Assembly (NCBI RefSeq): GCF_021728395.1
Contig: NZ_JAKKCM010000002.1
Location: 372,001 to 436,000 of the forward strand
DNA from: Vibrio sp. J1-1
GTDB lineage: Bacteria; Pseudomonadota; Gammaproteobacteria; Enterobacterales; Vibrionaceae
DNA length: 64,000 bases
Reading direction: 5' to 3'
Positions 51,384 through 62,369 of this stretch are shown here, piece after piece (within the stretch, counting starts at the first letter, position 1; each line of letters begins with the position of its first letter). Both the position numbers and the translations under genes were made by a program. Under the pieces are notes generated by a model that worked only from the letters and a program-made list of their open reading frames with translations, was not told where the DNA came from and made no database searches.

Positions 51384-52880
51384 ATGATGACTCGTTTGGT
51401 CCCCTTATTTATTGGTGGTGAATTTCGTGAATCTCAAACAGCAGATTGGATAGAAGTCACCAACCCTGCCACTAACGAAGTGATTGCGTACGTTCCGTGC
51501 TCAACGAATGAAGAGTTACATGCTGCAATCGACAGTGCCAAGGCGACATTCCAAACTTGGAAAGAAGTGGCGGTCTCAGAGCGCGCGCGATTAATGCTTC
51601 GCTATCAACACTTGTTAAAAGAGCATCACGAAGAAATTGCCGTACTGCTTTCTCATGAAACGGGTAAGATTTTAGCCGACGCCAAAGGAGACGTTTGGCG
51701 CGGAATTGAAGTGGTTGAGCAAGCAGCAAATATTGCCAGCAACCTTATGGGTGAAACGGTCGAAAACGTCGCGACTGATATTGACAGTTACTCACTGACT
51801 CAACCTTTGGGTGTGTGTTGCGGGATCACCCCGTTTAACTTTCCTGCCATGATCCCGTTATGGATGTTTCCAGTCGCCATTGCGAGTGGCAACACATTCG
51901 TTCTCAAGCCTTCAGAGCAGGTACCTTTAACGTCGATTCGTCTTGCTGAATTGTTTGAAGAAGCAGGCGCACCAAAAGGCGTCTTGCAGATTGTTCATGG
52001 CCGCAAGGAACAAGTGGACTTTCTACTCACGCACAACGATATTCGCGCGATTTCTTTTGTCGGCTCAGTTCCGGTGGCTCAAGATATTTATACGACAGGG
52101 ACAAAACACTTTAAGCGCGTCCAAGCTTTCGCTGGAGCGAAAAACCATATGGTGATCATGCCGGATGCGAACAAAGAGCAAGTGGTGAGCAATTTAGTCG
52201 GCTCTTCAGTGGGAGCCGCGGGTCAGCGTTGTATGGCAATCTCAGTGGCGGTGTTTGTTGGTGACTCTAAAGAGTGGATTACCGAACTAAAACAGGAGAT
52301 GGAGAAAGTACACCCAGGTGCTTGGGATGATGAGGATGCTGACTATGGCCCACTGATCAGCGAGCAGGCAAAACAACGCGTATTAGGTTTGATTGAGTTA
52401 GGTAAACAACAAGGCGCGGTGTGTGTGCTGGATGGCAGTCAATGTGAAGTAGAGGGTTTCCCCGACGGGAACTGGGTTGGACCGACATTATTCCGAGGAG
52501 TGTCGACAGACATGTCGGTTTACACTCAAGAGATCTTTGGTCCTGTCTTAGTTTGTATGGAAGTGGATACCCTGCAAGAAGCCATTGAGTTGGTTAATCG
52601 CAATCCTTATGGCAACGGCACGTCAATTTTCACAGCGAGTGGCGCGGCGGCGCGAAAATATCAACACGAAATTCTGGTGGGGCAAGTCGGTATCAATGTG
52701 CCGATTCCGGTGCCATTGCCATTTTTCTCCTTCACAGGTTGGCGAGGGAGTTTTTATGGCGACCTTCATGCTTATGGTAAACAGGCGGTGCGTTTCTACA
52801 CCGAAACTAAAACGGTGACGTCACGTTGGTTTGACGATGATATTCCAACCGGACCTAATCTCACCATCCACTTGCGTTAA
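51384..52880 (+). CDS. mmsA: CoA-acylating methylmalonate-semialdehyde dehydrogenase
   Basis: The enzyme oxidises methylmalonate semialdehyde to propionyl-CoA, the end of valine degradation. Aldehyde dehydrogenase motifs with MmsA specifics are visible: [41 protein letters not shown], catalytic Cys in [13 protein letters not shown], and [36 protein letters not shown]. At 498 residues it is standard. The ATG at 51384 or the next codon is preceded by AAGGAG. Confidence 0.95.
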   Translation: MMTRLVPLFIGGEFRESQTADWIEVTNPATNEVIAYVPCSTNEELHAAIDSAKATFQTWKEVAVSERARLMLRYQHLLKEHHEEIAVLLSHETGKILADAKGDVWRGIEVVEQAANIASNLMGETVENVATDIDSYSLTQPLGVCCGITPFNFPAMIPLWMFPVAIASGNTFVLKPSEQVPLTSIRLAELFEEAGAPKGVLQIVHGRKEQVDFLLTHNDIRAISFVGSVPVAQDIYTTGTKHFKRVQAFAGAKNHMVIMPDANKEQVVSNLVGSSVGAAGQRCMAISVAVFVGDSKEWITELKQEMEKVHPGAWDDEDADYGPLISEQAKQRVLGLIELGKQQGAVCVLDGSQCEVEGFPDGNWVGPTLFRGVSTDMSVYTQEIFGPVLVCMEVDTLQEAIELVNRNPYGNGTSIFTASGAAARKYQHEILVGQVGINVPIPVPLPFFSFTGWRGSFYGDLHAYGKQAVRFYTETKTVTSRWFDDDIPTGPNLTIHLR

Positions 52881-52900
52881 ACCGATAGCAAGGAGCTTTT

Positions 52901-54055
52901 ATGGACTTTGAACTCAACGAAGATCAACGTGCATTTTCCGATACCGCTCAACAGTTTGCCGAGGAGCGGCTCGCTCCAATGGCAGCGGAATGGGACGAAA
53001 AACAGATCTTCCCAAAAGAGGTTTTGCGAGAAGCGGGCGAGTTAGGATTTTTGAGCCTTTACACACCGGAAGAGCAAGGCGGATTGGGCCTGAGCCGTTT
53101 AGACTCGTCGATCATTTTTGAACAATTATCCATGGGCTGTACTTCGACAACGGCGTTTATGACCATCCACAATATGGTGAGTTGGATGATAGCCAGTTTT
53201 GCCAGTAACGTGGTTAAAGCGCAGTTTTGTCCCAAATTAGTGACGGGGGAGTGGCTAGGATCTTATTGTTTAACAGAGCCAAATGCGGGGTCTGATGCGG
53301 CTTCACTGACCACTTCCGCCACGAAAAAAGGCAATCAATACATTCTCAATGGCAGCAAAACGTTTATTTCTGGAGCTGGCGATACTGATGTGTTGATCGT
53401 TATGGCCCGAACCGGAGAGCAAGGAGCGAAAGGTGTTTCCGCTTTTGTGGTTGAGGCAAATGCGAAAGGCATCAGCTATGGGCGTAAAGAGCCGAAAATG
53501 GGGTGGAACAGTCAACCGACTCGTGCCGTCACATTCGAAAATGTCACCGTTCCAGCCACTCATTTATTGGGTGAAGAAGGACAAGGCTTCGTCTTTGCGA
53601 TGAAAGGGTTAGACGGCGGGCGAATTAATATCGCAACCTGCTCTGTCGGGACGGCGCAACAGGCTCTTAACCACGCAACTCAATATATGCAGGAACGTAA
53701 GCAGTTCGGCAAAACGTTAGCGCAATTTCAGGCGTTGCAGTTTAAATTAGCGGACATGGCAACAGAGCTGGTTGCAGCAAGACAACTAGTTCGTTACGCC
53801 GCAAGTAAACTCGATAACGGTGACCCAAACGCAACCACCTATTGTGCCATGGCAAAACGTTTTGCAACGGATGTCGGGTTTCAAGTCTGTGACCAAGCCT
53901 TACAGCTTTACGGTGGTTATGGCTACATCAAAGAATACCCGATGGAACGTTATTTCCGCGACGTTCGTGTGCATCAGATCCTTGAAGGCACCAACGAGAT
54001 CATGAGTTTGATCATCGCACGCCGTTTGTTGTCGGCAGAATCATCATTACTGTAA
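52901..54055 (+). CDS. Acyl-CoA dehydrogenase, probably isobutyryl-CoA dehydrogenase
   Basis: An FAD acyl-CoA dehydrogenase with YCLTEPNAGSDAASLTTSA, NGSKTFISGAGDTDVLIVMART, MGWNSQPTRAVTFENV and LQLYGGYGYIKEYPMERYFRDVRVHQILEGTNEIM. The catalytic glutamate lies in the last motif. Position between mmsA and two crotonase genes fits isobutyryl-CoA oxidation in valine breakdown. AAGGAGC precedes the ATG. Confidence 0.9.
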   Translation: MDFELNEDQRAFSDTAQQFAEERLAPMAAEWDEKQIFPKEVLREAGELGFLSLYTPEEQGGLGLSRLDSSIIFEQLSMGCTSTTAFMTIHNMVSWMIASFASNVVKAQFCPKLVTGEWLGSYCLTEPNAGSDAASLTTSATKKGNQYILNGSKTFISGAGDTDVLIVMARTGEQGAKGVSAFVVEANAKGISYGRKEPKMGWNSQPTRAVTFENVTVPATHLLGEEGQGFVFAMKGLDGGRINIATCSVGTAQQALNHATQYMQERKQFGKTLAQFQALQFKLADMATELVAARQLVRYAASKLDNGDPNATTYCAMAKRFATDVGFQVCDQALQLYGGYGYIKEYPMERYFRDVRVHQILEGTNEIMSLIIARRLLSAESSLL

Positions 54056-54095
54056 ATCTGCATTCGAACAATTTCATCAGGAAAGGATTCGAACT

Positions 54096-54881
54096 ATGTC
54101 ATCACCTCAAGACGCTATTCAACACACTATTAATGATCATATCGCTGTGATTACGATGAACAACCCGCCTGCAAATACCTGGACGGCGGACAGTCTCAAC
54201 GCGTTAAAAACCCTCGTCCTTGAGCTGAACCAAAATAAAGACGTGTATGCGCTCGTCATAACAGGGAATGGAGAGAAGTTTTTTTCAGCAGGCGCAGACC
54301 TCAAACTTTTTGCTGACGGAGACAAAGCGGTGGCACTCGGTATGGCTCGAGCGTTTGGGGAAGCGTTTGAAACCCTCTCTGATTTTCGTGGGGTTTCCAT
54401 AGCCGCAATAAACGGCTATGCCATGGGTGGAGGGCTAGAAGTCGCGTTGGCGTGTGATCTCCGAGTAGTGGAAGAACAAGCGGTGCTGGCATTACCAGAA
54501 GCAAAAGTGGGTCTGCTGCCATGTGCAGGTGGAACGCAGAACCTAACGGCTTTAGTTGGTGAAGGCTGGGCTAAGCGTATGATTCTTTGTGGTGAACAAC
54601 TCAGCGCAACTCAAGCAAACGAACTAGGCTTAGCAGAGGAGCTTGTGCCAAAAGGCGAAGCACTAACCAAAGCGATGGCGTTGGCATTGTCGGTGGCAAA
54701 TCAGTCGCCATCCTCTGTGGCGGCATGCAAATTACTGATTCAAAACATGCGCTCAGCACCATTAAAGCATGGACTTATCAAAGAGCGAGAGCTGTTCCTT
54801 AATCTCTTTGATACCGAAGATCAAACGGAAGGTGTACGTGCCTTTCTTGAGAAACGCGAGCCTAAATGGAAAAACCAATAG
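54096..54881 (+). CDS. Enoyl-CoA hydratase
   Basis: A crotonase-family hydratase, here probably converting methacrylyl-CoA to 3-hydroxyisobutyryl-CoA. Motifs: TGNGEKFFSAGADLKLF and INGYAMGGGLEVALACDLRVVEEQAVLALPEAKVGLLPCAGGTQNL, containing both catalytic glutamates. At 261 residues it is usual. AGGAAAGG precedes the ATG. It overlaps the next gene by 16 bp. Confidence 0.92.
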   Translation: MSSPQDAIQHTINDHIAVITMNNPPANTWTADSLNALKTLVLELNQNKDVYALVITGNGEKFFSAGADLKLFADGDKAVALGMARAFGEAFETLSDFRGVSIAAINGYAMGGGLEVALACDLRVVEEQAVLALPEAKVGLLPCAGGTQNLTALVGEGWAKRMILCGEQLSATQANELGLAEELVPKGEALTKAMALALSVANQSPSSVAACKLLIQNMRSAPLKHGLIKERELFLNLFDTEDQTEGVRAFLEKREPKWKNQ

Positions 54882-56035
54882 GAGGCCAAATGGCAGGAAA
54901 GGTAACGATCACTGAATTGGAGTGTACAGACGCTATTCATCGAATTGGCGTTGCGACGTTAGACAATGTGTCATCATTAAATGCGCTTACCTACGACATG
55001 TTAGTTCAACTCCATGATCAGTTGCTGAAATGGAAAGATGATCCCCATTTGGTGTGTGTGATTCTTAGCGGGGCCGGAGAAAAAGCCTTTTGTGCGGGTG
55101 GTGATGTCAGGGCTATCTACCAGGTCATGCATGACGAAGGGAAAGACACCACTGCCGAGTTTTGTACCCGCTACTTTACGTTGGAGTATGAGTGTGACTA
55201 TCTCATCCACACTTATAACAAGCCTATCATAGCTTGGGGCGAAGGCATTGTGATGGGCGGTGGCATGGGGCTTTTTATGGGAGCAAGCCATAGAGTGGTC
55301 ACACCCACATCGCGTCTCTCCATGCCAGAAATTAATATTGGGCTTTATCCCGATGTGGGAGCGACTTGGTTCTTAAGCCAAATCGATCCGGAGGTCGGCT
55401 TGTTTCTTGGATTAACCGGGGCGTTAGTCAATTCGAGTGACGCTGTCACAATTGGCTTTGCGGATTGGTTGTTATTGGAAGAGCATTATCCAACCCTTTT
55501 GCAAGAGCTTCAGAGCTTACCGTGGGGAAGCAATAACGCGAAAGAACTGGTGAATGCACTGTTAGCGTTAATGGAAGAAAGTGTCATCGACAGCAAACCA
55601 ATCACACAAATTTGTCCATGTCTGGAGCAAATCAAACAAGCATGTAAAGGATTTGACCTGAACCTTATTGCCCAGCGAGTGATGGCCATGGATAACATTA
55701 ATCCGTGGCTAGAGGATGCGAAACAAACGTTTGCTGCTGGTAGCCCTATCACGGCGCATATTTGCTTCAGGCAAGTCAAAGAGTTTCATAGTTTACCACT
55801 TGCAGACTGCTTCCGGTTGGAACTCACACTCTCTGTCCGTTGTGCCTTGTTAGGTGAGTTTAAAGAAGGTGTACGCGCCAGGCTGATCGATCGCGATGGC
55901 GAACCAAATTGGATGTTTAACAGTGTGACTGAAGTTGATGAGGATCTTGTTGATACGCTCTTTACCTCGTTGTGGGCAAAAGATGAACATCCTCTGGCAG
56001 AGTTAGGGTCTGTTGAGCTACCAGACGAAAGATAA
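54866..56035 (+). CDS. 3-hydroxyisobutyryl-CoA hydrolase (crotonase family)
   Basis: A longer crotonase-fold protein (389 residues) with the hydrolase pattern GAGEKAFCAGGDVRAIYQ, GEGIVMGGGMGLFMGASHRVVT, MPEINIGLYPDVGATWFLSQ and the C-terminal EFKEGVRARLIDRDGEPNW. It releases free 3-hydroxyisobutyrate from its CoA ester. The listed start overlaps the hydratase gene. A second ATG at 54890 (MAGKVTIT), eight bases after AGGAGG, may be the true start. Confidence 0.9.
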   Translation: MEKPIGGQMAGKVTITELECTDAIHRIGVATLDNVSSLNALTYDMLVQLHDQLLKWKDDPHLVCVILSGAGEKAFCAGGDVRAIYQVMHDEGKDTTAEFCTRYFTLEYECDYLIHTYNKPIIAWGEGIVMGGGMGLFMGASHRVVTPTSRLSMPEINIGLYPDVGATWFLSQIDPEVGLFLGLTGALVNSSDAVTIGFADWLLLEEHYPTLLQELQSLPWGSNNAKELVNALLALMEESVIDSKPITQICPCLEQIKQACKGFDLNLIAQRVMAMDNINPWLEDAKQTFAAGSPITAHICFRQVKEFHSLPLADCFRLELTLSVRCALLGEFKEGVRARLIDRDGEPNWMFNSVTEVDEDLVDTLFTSLWAKDEHPLAELGSVELPDER

Positions 56036-56064
56036 ACAGACCGCATAAACGAAGGAGATTTATC

Positions 56065-56967
56065 ATGAGTACCATTGCATTCATAGGCTTAGGCAATATG
56101 GGCAGCCCGATGGCGCAAAACCTGTTAGCGTCGGGATTCAATGTACAAGTGTTTGATTTGGACACCAAGGCTGCGAAAGCGTTAGAACCGTTTGGCGCTA
56201 TCGTTGCCAGTTCATTACAAGAAGTGGTGGATGGGGCTGGTACTGTAATCACTATGTTACCAGCAGCATCACAGGTGAGAAGTGCTTACCTTGGCGACTT
56301 ACACGGCGGTGTTGGGGTACTCAACCTAGCGGCTCCAAATACCTTGTTAATCGATTGTTCTACTATTGACCCTGATTCAGCACGACTGGTCGCGAATGAG
56401 GCTGCAAACAAACAATTCTTATTTGTTGATTCACCAGTATCAGGTGGTGTAGCAGGGGCAAAAGCAGCGACCTTGACGTTTATTGTTGGTGGCTCAGATG
56501 AAGCATTCTCAAAAGCCAACGCTATTTTGCAATACATGGGCAGAAATGTGTTCCATGCAGGTAAAGCCGGCGATGGTCAGATGGCGAAGATCTGTAACAA
56601 CCTCATGTTGGGTATTTTGATGTCGGGAACGTGCGAAGCGCTTAATCTTGGGATTGACCATGGACTCGACCCTAAGGTGTTGTCGAATATCATGCTGCAA
56701 AGCTCTGGACGTAACTGGGCGTTAGAGCTCTATAACCCTTGTCCCGGTGTGATGGAAAGTGCGCCGGCAAGTCATCAGTATCAACCAGGCTTTATGAGCA
56801 AGTTAATGCTGAAAGATTTGGGCTTAGGGCTGGATGCCGCATTGCAAACGCATTCCTCTGTTCCTATGGGGTCGCTCGCTCGTAATTTGTATGCGTTTCA
56901 TAACTCAAGCGGCTATGGGGAGCTCGATTTCTCAAGTTTGTTTGAGTTCTATAAAAATAAAAAATAA
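56065..56967 (+). CDS. mmsB: 3-hydroxyisobutyrate dehydrogenase
   Basis: The NAD-dependent enzyme makes methylmalonate semialdehyde, substrate of MmsA. The Rossmann motif IGLGNMGSPMAQNLL, the substrate-binding DSPVSGGVAGAKAATLTFIVGG and the catalytic lysine in GQMAKICNNLMLG are conserved. At 300 residues it is standard. GGAG lies eight bases before the ATG. With the preceding genes it completes valine degradation. Confidence 0.94.
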   Translation: MSTIAFIGLGNMGSPMAQNLLASGFNVQVFDLDTKAAKALEPFGAIVASSLQEVVDGAGTVITMLPAASQVRSAYLGDLHGGVGVLNLAAPNTLLIDCSTIDPDSARLVANEAANKQFLFVDSPVSGGVAGAKAATLTFIVGGSDEAFSKANAILQYMGRNVFHAGKAGDGQMAKICNNLMLGILMSGTCEALNLGIDHGLDPKVLSNIMLQSSGRNWALELYNPCPGVMESAPASHQYQPGFMSKLMLKDLGLGLDAALQTHSSVPMGSLARNLYAFHNSSGYGELDFSSLFEFYKNKK

Positions 56968-57019
56968 GTGTCATTCACAAATGTGAGAGATTCATTTTCT
57001 CGCTCGTTCTTCGCGGTAG

Positions 57020-57069
57020 GGAATGACGATGTTTGATAATCGAGTACCATTTATGTCACTCGTCATTCC
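57020..57069. repeat. GGAATGACG/CGTCATTCC inverted repeat element
   Basis: GGAATGACGA (57020-57029) and TCGTCATTCC (57060-57069) are perfect complements around a 30-base loop. Directly left is the phrase CTCGCTCGTTCTTCGCGG. GTCATTCC-type phrases are typical of small dispersed repeats in gamma-proteobacteria, so this may be a degenerate copy. Confidence 0.4.
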
Positions 57070-57168
57070 GGCAAAGCCCGAACGGACATATTACCGATAG
57101 AGACTTTTTGCATTTGCGACACCGTTGTTACGCTTCGTAGAAAAGTTATAAAACGTTGGAGTATCGTC

Positions 57169-57927
57169 ATGGATATAAGAAACAGTGTTATCGCTATTAC
57201 TGGCGCGGGGCAGGGGCTCGGACAGATGACGGCGATTGTTCTTGCTCGTGCGGGAGCCGACTTGGCTCTGCTTGATATCAATGAAACTGGTTTGCAAGAT
57301 ACTCAACAGCAATGCCAAATGTTAAGTGCTAAAGCGCTCACTTACCAATTAGATGTCACCAATGAACAGGAAGTTGAACATACGTTTAGTGATATTGTTC
57401 AAGACTTTGGTCGGCTTAACGGGCTCGTTAATAATGCAGGCGTGTTAAGGGATGGCTTATTGGTCAAAATGAAAGATGGCGCTATCTCCAAGATGTCGTT
57501 GGAACAGTTCAATCAAGTCATGAAGGTAAACGTAACAGGTACTTTCCTCTGTGGTCGAGAGGCTGCAGTGAAGATGATAGAAACTGAATCTAGTGGTGTG
57601 ATCATCAACATATCAAGTGTTTCGCGAGCGGGAAACATCGGTCAAACCAATTATTCTGCGTCCAAAGCTGCCGTTGCAACCATGGCGACAACCTGGTCAC
57701 GCGAGTTAGCCAAATATGGTATCCGCGCTGCGGCAATTGCACCGGGTGTCGTACACACCCCAATGGCTGGGAATATGAAACCGGAAGTGATAGAACGTCT
57801 GGAAAAAATGATCCCAATCGGAAGAATGGCAAAGGCGGAAGAAATCGCTCAGTCAGTAAAGTACATCCTTGAAAACGAGTACTTTACTGGGAGAGTGTTA
57901 GAAATCGATGGCGGCCTTCGTATGTAA
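57169..57927 (+). CDS. SDR-family oxidoreductase
   Basis: A 252-residue classical short-chain dehydrogenase with TGAGQGLG (cofactor), VNNAGVL, the catalytic Ser in INISSVSRAG, YSASKAA (Tyr and Lys) and the C-terminal GRVLEIDGGLRM. GGAG precedes the ATG. It follows mmsB after 200 bp containing an inverted repeat and may have its own promoter. Its place suggests a 3-hydroxyacyl-CoA dehydrogenase in branched-chain catabolism, possibly 2-methyl-3-hydroxybutyryl-CoA, but substrate is inference. Confidence 0.88.
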   Translation: MDIRNSVIAITGAGQGLGQMTAIVLARAGADLALLDINETGLQDTQQQCQMLSAKALTYQLDVTNEQEVEHTFSDIVQDFGRLNGLVNNAGVLRDGLLVKMKDGAISKMSLEQFNQVMKVNVTGTFLCGREAAVKMIETESSGVIINISSVSRAGNIGQTNYSASKAAVATMATTWSRELAKYGIRAAAIAPGVVHTPMAGNMKPEVIERLEKMIPIGRMAKAEEIAQSVKYILENEYFTGRVLEIDGGLRM

Positions 57928-58510
57928 CCCAAATAATAACGTTTAGGTTTATAACTGACTTATTTTAAGCGGCCTTATCGTACGACTTTGAGTATTGTTG
58001 AGCGTGTATTGAATAATTAATAAATTATCTGAATGTTATGTTTATTAGATAATCTACAAGCAAATACCATGTAAAAAATGTGTGAAATTATTAAGTTGAT
58101 CTATATCACATTTTGTAGCCTGATTTTTAGTGATTCTGATGTCAACTTTGAGTGACCAAATCGTCAATCGCCAATGCTTATTACTTCTATTTAAGCCACA
58201 TCCCTTCAGGCGTAAAGGCTTCCAATTCCTATCTAAGCTTCTTAGCCAACAACGCTTTTTCTTAACGTTTTGTTGATTAATGAAATGTTAGTTTCCAGAT
58301 CTGCCTCGTGAGCTTTAACTTCTAAATCCTCATAATGCGGCCGAATGTAACATTGTATTTCAAAGTGTAACAATAAACTCACACTGTTTGTGGGGCTTTA
58401 TTGCGTTTTGACGTCCAATGTCGCATACGCTCAACACATAAACATTCTAATGACTATAACAACTGGTTCTAAGCGTTTACTTAGAAACCAGACAACCATC
58501 GAGAAAGTTA
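57928..58510. other. Promoter region of the cyo operon
   Basis: A gap of 580 bp. It holds the CRP/FNR-type site listed separately and AT-rich sequence to about 58130. No clear terminator for the SDR gene and no protein gene with start and ribosome-binding site could be supported. Confidence 0.5.
58092..58113. promoter_or_regulatory. CRP/FNR-type site upstream of cyo
   Basis: The 22-bp stretch around GTTGATCTATATCACATTT matches the CRP consensus at 18 of 22 positions. Its core TTGATCTATATCAC also fits the FNR box TTGAT-N4-ATCAA at nine of ten bases. It lies about 400 bp before cyoA. Regulation of a terminal oxidase by oxygen or carbon state would be expected. Confidence 0.45.
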
Positions 58511-59392
58511 ATGGAAGCCTCAAGATACAAACGCATCTTATCGAGAGGGAGTCTGGCGTCCGTCATACTTTTGCTCTCAGGATGTAATTCTGCTTTGCTT
58601 GACCCCAAAGGTGCTATCGGTGTCCAGGAAAAAGAGCTGATCATCACTGCTCTTTTGCTGATGTTGATCGTCGTGATCCCCGTGATTTTAATGACGATTT
58701 ACTTCGCCTACCGATACCGAGCAAGTAACACTCATGAAGAGTACGCCCCTGAGTGGTCGCACTCGACCAAAATCGAAGTGGTGGTATGGACTATTCCAAT
58801 CATCATTATTGCGATTCTAGCCGCTATCACATGGCGTTCTACTCACGAACTGGAACCGTCTAAGCCTCTGGAAAGTGACGTAAAACCAATGACGATAGAG
58901 GTCATTGCGCTAGATTGGAAATGGCTATTCATCTATCCGGAAGAAAATATTGCGACGGTTAACTACGTAGCATTTCCTAAAGATGTTCCTGTCCAGTTCA
59001 AACTGACGTCTGACAACATCATGAACGCGTTCTTCATTCCTCGTTTAGGTACTCAGATTTACGCCATGCCAGGCATGGTAACCAAGCTAAATTTGATTGC
59101 TAACCACGAAGGTGACTTCAAGGGCTTTGCGTCGAACTTCAGTGGGGAAGGCTTCTCACAAATGAAGTTCACTGCATCAGCTATGCCTGATCGCGCTGCA
59201 TTCCTGAATTGGGTGCAGAAAGTTAAAGCGAGTCCAGACCACATTGAAGACTGGGTACAGTACAGCACGCTAGCTGAACCTAGTATCGCTGAGCCGGTTA
59301 CCTTGTTCTCAAGTGTACCTCCGTTCCTGTTCAGCAACGTCGTGACTCAGCATCCTGGTTCTATGAACTGTTTGCCTGAAAACCAAGGATAA
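58511..59392 (+). CDS. cyoA: Cytochrome bo3 ubiquinol oxidase subunit II
   Basis: CyoA is the lipoprotein subunit II of the proton-pumping quinol oxidase. The lipobox LLLSGC (Cys25) is followed by two transmembrane helices (about 42-68 and 90-108) and the periplasmic cupredoxin domain ([23 protein letters not shown]). As in other quinol oxidases, the Cys/His ligands of a CuA centre are absent. GAGAAAG precedes the ATG. First gene of cyoABCDE. Confidence 0.94.
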   Translation: MEASRYKRILSRGSLASVILLLSGCNSALLDPKGAIGVQEKELIITALLLMLIVVIPVILMTIYFAYRYRASNTHEEYAPEWSHSTKIEVVVWTIPIIIIAILAAITWRSTHELEPSKPLESDVKPMTIEVIALDWKWLFIYPEENIATVNYVAFPKDVPVQFKLTSDNIMNAFFIPRLGTQIYAMPGMVTKLNLIANHEGDFKGFASNFSGEGFSQMKFTASAMPDRAAFLNWVQKVKASPDHIEDWVQYSTLAEPSIAEPVTLFSSVPPFLFSNVVTQHPGSMNCLPENQG

Positions 59393-59397
59393 TCGCA

Positions 59398-61446
59398 ATG
59401 TTTGGAAGATTAACTCTGGATTCAATTCCATTCCATGAACCTATTATCGTCATTACCCTAGCGGTAGTGGCTTTAGTCGGTTTAGCTGTGGCTTACGCGG
59501 TAACTAAAGCTGGAAAGTGGCAGTATTTGTGGAATGAGTGGTTTACATCGGTAGACCACAAAAAACTAGGCTTTATGTACATCGCGGTTGCGATGGTAAT
59601 GCTAATTCGTGGTTTCGCTGACGCGGTAATGATGCGTAGTCAGCAGCTACTTTCGTCTGCGGGTGAAGCGGGTTACCTGCCACCAGAACACTATGACCAG
59701 ATCTTTACCGCCCATGGCGTGATCATGATTTTCTTCGTCGCAATGCCATTGGTTATTGGTCTGATGAACATCATCGTTCCGCTGCAAATTGGCGCGCGTG
59801 ATGTGGCTTTCCCGTACCTGAACAACCTAAGTTTCTGGCTGTTTATTGTCGGTGTTATCCTGACGAACATGTCGCTAGGTCTTGGTGAGTTTGGCCGTAC
59901 AGGTTGGTTGGCTTATCCGCCATTGTCTGGTATTGAAGCAAGTCCGGGAGTTGGCGTTGATTACTGGATTTGGGCGCTGCAGATCTCGGGTGTTGGTACG
60001 ACGCTAACGGGTGTGAACTTCTTCGCAACAATCCTGCGCATGCGTACGCCTTCAATGCCAATGATGAAAATGCCTGTTTTCACTTGGGCATCTCTGTGTG
60101 CAAACATCCTAATCATCATTTCATTCCCAATCCTGACGGTTACTATCGCGCTACTCACGCTGGATAGATACCTGGGCATGCACTTCTTTACCAATGATCT
60201 TGGCGGCAACGTAATGATGTACGTCAACCTGATTTGGGCTTGGGGCCATCCAGAAGTGTACATTCTGATCCTGCCGATTTTCGGTGTGTTCTCAGAAGTA
60301 ACGGCGACATTCTCTCGCAAGAAGCTATTTGGTTACACCTCGCTGGTATGGGCGACGATTGTAATTACAATTCTCGCTTTCGTTGTCTGGCTACACCACT
60401 TCTTCACTATGGGTTCTGGTGCGAACGTCAATGCTTTCTTTGGTATCGCCACGATGATCATTTCTATCCCGACCGGGGTTAAGATCTTCAACTGGCTATT
60501 CACCATGTACAAAGGGCGTATTCGCTTTACAACACCTATGCTGTGGACGGTTGGCTTCCTGATCACCTTTACCGTTGGTGGTATGACGGGCGTGTTGATG
60601 GCGGTACCGGGCGCGGACTTCGTTCTGCATAACTCAGTATTCCTGATTGCACACTTCCACAACGTAATTATCGGTGGTGTGGTATTTGGTTGTTTCGCAG
60701 CGATCACTTACTGGTTCCCGAAAGCGACAGGTTTCACTATGAACGAAGCTTGGGGTAAACGTGCGTTCTACCTTTGGATCATTGGTTTCTTGATGGCGTT
60801 CCTACCGCTATACGCGTTGGGCTTTATGGGTATGACCCGTCGTCTCAGCCAGGAGATCAACCCAGAATACTTTCCATTATTGGCGGTTGCTGCCGCTGGT
60901 ACAGTCGTCATTGCTCTGGGCGTATTGTCTCAATTCATCCAAATTTACGTCAGTATTCGTGACCGCGAGCAAAACCGCGATCTTACTGGTGATCCGTGGG
61001 ATGGCCGTACTCTTGAGTGGGCAACGTCTTCACCACCACCGTTCTACAACTTTGCACACCTTCCAAAAGGTGATGTGCTGGATTCATTCTGGTACGAGAA
61101 ACAAAGTGGTGAGTTTGACCCGACTAAAGACGTGGAAAGGGAAGTGGAATACGAGCGTATTCACATGCCTAAGAACACGCCAACAGGCATCTACGTGTCA
61201 GCTTGGTCACTGCTATTCGGCTTTGGCATGATTTGGTACATCTGGTGGTTGGCTGGCTTGAGTCTGGTAGCTATCGTCGTAACTTGTATCAAACACAGTT
61301 ATAACGAAGACGTGGATTATTACGTTGAAGTTGAAGAAATCAAAGCGATTGAAGCAGCACGACGTGCTCAGCTTGAAGAAGCGAAGAAAGGTTCAGTGAA
61401 AGATAACGAAAGCAAAGATGATCTGGAGGTGACGTATGCAAACTAA
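59398..61446 (+). CDS. cyoB: Cytochrome bo3 ubiquinol oxidase subunit I
   Basis: The catalytic heme-copper subunit reduces oxygen to water and pumps protons. Metal-ligand regions are visible: [15 protein letters not shown] (low-spin heme His), [17 protein letters not shown] (CuB His and Tyr cross-link), HHFFTMG (CuB His pair) and [11 protein letters not shown] (heme His pair). At 682 residues it is near the E. coli length. It overlaps cyoC by 11 bp. Confidence 0.96.
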   Translation: MFGRLTLDSIPFHEPIIVITLAVVALVGLAVAYAVTKAGKWQYLWNEWFTSVDHKKLGFMYIAVAMVMLIRGFADAVMMRSQQLLSSAGEAGYLPPEHYDQIFTAHGVIMIFFVAMPLVIGLMNIIVPLQIGARDVAFPYLNNLSFWLFIVGVILTNMSLGLGEFGRTGWLAYPPLSGIEASPGVGVDYWIWALQISGVGTTLTGVNFFATILRMRTPSMPMMKMPVFTWASLCANILIIISFPILTVTIALLTLDRYLGMHFFTNDLGGNVMMYVNLIWAWGHPEVYILILPIFGVFSEVTATFSRKKLFGYTSLVWATIVITILAFVVWLHHFFTMGSGANVNAFFGIATMIISIPTGVKIFNWLFTMYKGRIRFTTPMLWTVGFLITFTVGGMTGVLMAVPGADFVLHNSVFLIAHFHNVIIGGVVFGCFAAITYWFPKATGFTMNEAWGKRAFYLWIIGFLMAFLPLYALGFMGMTRRLSQEINPEYFPLLAVAAAGTVVIALGVLSQFIQIYVSIRDREQNRDLTGDPWDGRTLEWATSSPPPFYNFAHLPKGDVLDSFWYEKQSGEFDPTKDVEREVEYERIHMPKNTPTGIYVSAWSLLFGFGMIWYIWWLAGLSLVAIVVTCIKHSYNEDVDYYVEVEEIKAIEAARRAQLEEAKKGSVKDNESKDDLEVTYAN

Positions 61447-62050
61447 TGTCGCTGCTCATCATGACCATGATCACCACCACGATGCCCACCATGATACGAA
61501 TGGCAACAAGCTGTTTGGTTTCTGGGTTTACCTGATGAGTGACTGTGTACTGTTCGCAACTCTGTTTGCCACATACGCAGTACTATCTAGCAACTCGATA
61601 GCAGGCCCAACAGGTAAAGACATTTTCGAATTGCCTTTCGTGTTCGTTGAAACCATGTTGCTGCTATTCAGTAGTATCACGTTTGGTTTTGGCATGATTG
61701 CGATGAAACGTAATGATGTTGCTGGTCTTAAACGCTGGCTGCAAATTACTTTTGTGCTGGGTCTGGGCTTCATCTGCATGGAAGTTTACGAGTTCCATCA
61801 CTTGATTTCTGAAGGTTACGGCCCTCAGGAAAGTGCGTTTCTTTCTGCGTTCTTTACATTGGTAGGTACGCACGGCTTGCACGTGTCATTTGGTCTGATT
61901 TGGTTGGCAGTGGCTTATCACCAACTGTCGACTAAAGGCCTGAACGACAACATGGCGATGCGTTTTAACTGCTTGAGCCTGTTCTGGCACTTCCTGGATA
62001 TTGTTTGGATCTGTGTCTTTACCATCGTTTACTTACTGGGGGTAATGTAA
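61436..62050 (+). CDS. cyoC: Cytochrome bo3 ubiquinol oxidase subunit III
   Basis: A five-helix subunit III with the pattern [51 protein letters not shown] and [20 protein letters not shown] histidine-rich N-terminus ([13 protein letters not shown]) precedes the first helix and could bind metal. The gene starts inside the cyoB end and its stop shares one base with the cyoD start (TAATG). Confidence 0.94.
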   Translation: MQTNVAAHHDHDHHHDAHHDTNGNKLFGFWVYLMSDCVLFATLFATYAVLSSNSIAGPTGKDIFELPFVFVETMLLLFSSITFGFGMIAMKRNDVAGLKRWLQITFVLGLGFICMEVYEFHHLISEGYGPQESAFLSAFFTLVGTHGLHVSFGLIWLAVAYHQLSTKGLNDNMAMRFNCLSLFWHFLDIVWICVFTIVYLLGVM

Positions 62051-62361
62051 TGGGACAACATATTGAAACAAGTGCGTCTGATTACGTTAAAGGCTTTGTT
62101 GCGTCGCTTATTCTAACGGTGATTCCATTCTACTTTGTTTGGACGCAATCTCTGCCAGAGACTACGACATACGCGGTTCTGTTTGGCTGTGCATTGGTTC
62201 AGATCTTTGTGCACTTCAAATACTTCTTGCATATGGAAGCAAAGACCGATGATGGTCGCTGGAATCTGGTTTCACTGATGTTTACTGCCATTGTTGTGCT
62301 TATTCTGATCGCCGGTTCGATCTGGATTATCTACAACATGAACGTCAACATGAAGTTGTAG
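62050..62361 (+). CDS. cyoD: Cytochrome bo3 ubiquinol oxidase subunit IV
   Basis: The small three-helix subunit IV begins [16 protein letters not shown] at the ATG overlapping the cyoC stop; this gives 103 residues, normal for CyoD. A longer reading from 62005 would lie inside cyoC and is rejected. Conserved HFKYFLHMEAKTDDGRWNL is typical. Confidence 0.93.
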   Translation: MGQHIETSASDYVKGFVASLILTVIPFYFVWTQSLPETTTYAVLFGCALVQIFVHFKYFLHMEAKTDDGRWNLVSLMFTAIVVLILIAGSIWIIYNMNVNMKL

Positions 62362-62369
62362 GCTAAGGT

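Noticed and set aside
56970-56990. TCACAAATGTGA as a CRP site
   Set aside because: The half-sites are in the wrong order and spacing (TCACA-N2-TGTGA instead of TGTGA-N6-TCACA).
58390-58587. 65-codon open frame overlapping the cyoA start
   Set aside because: Out of frame with cyoA, no start signal, runs into a well-identified gene.
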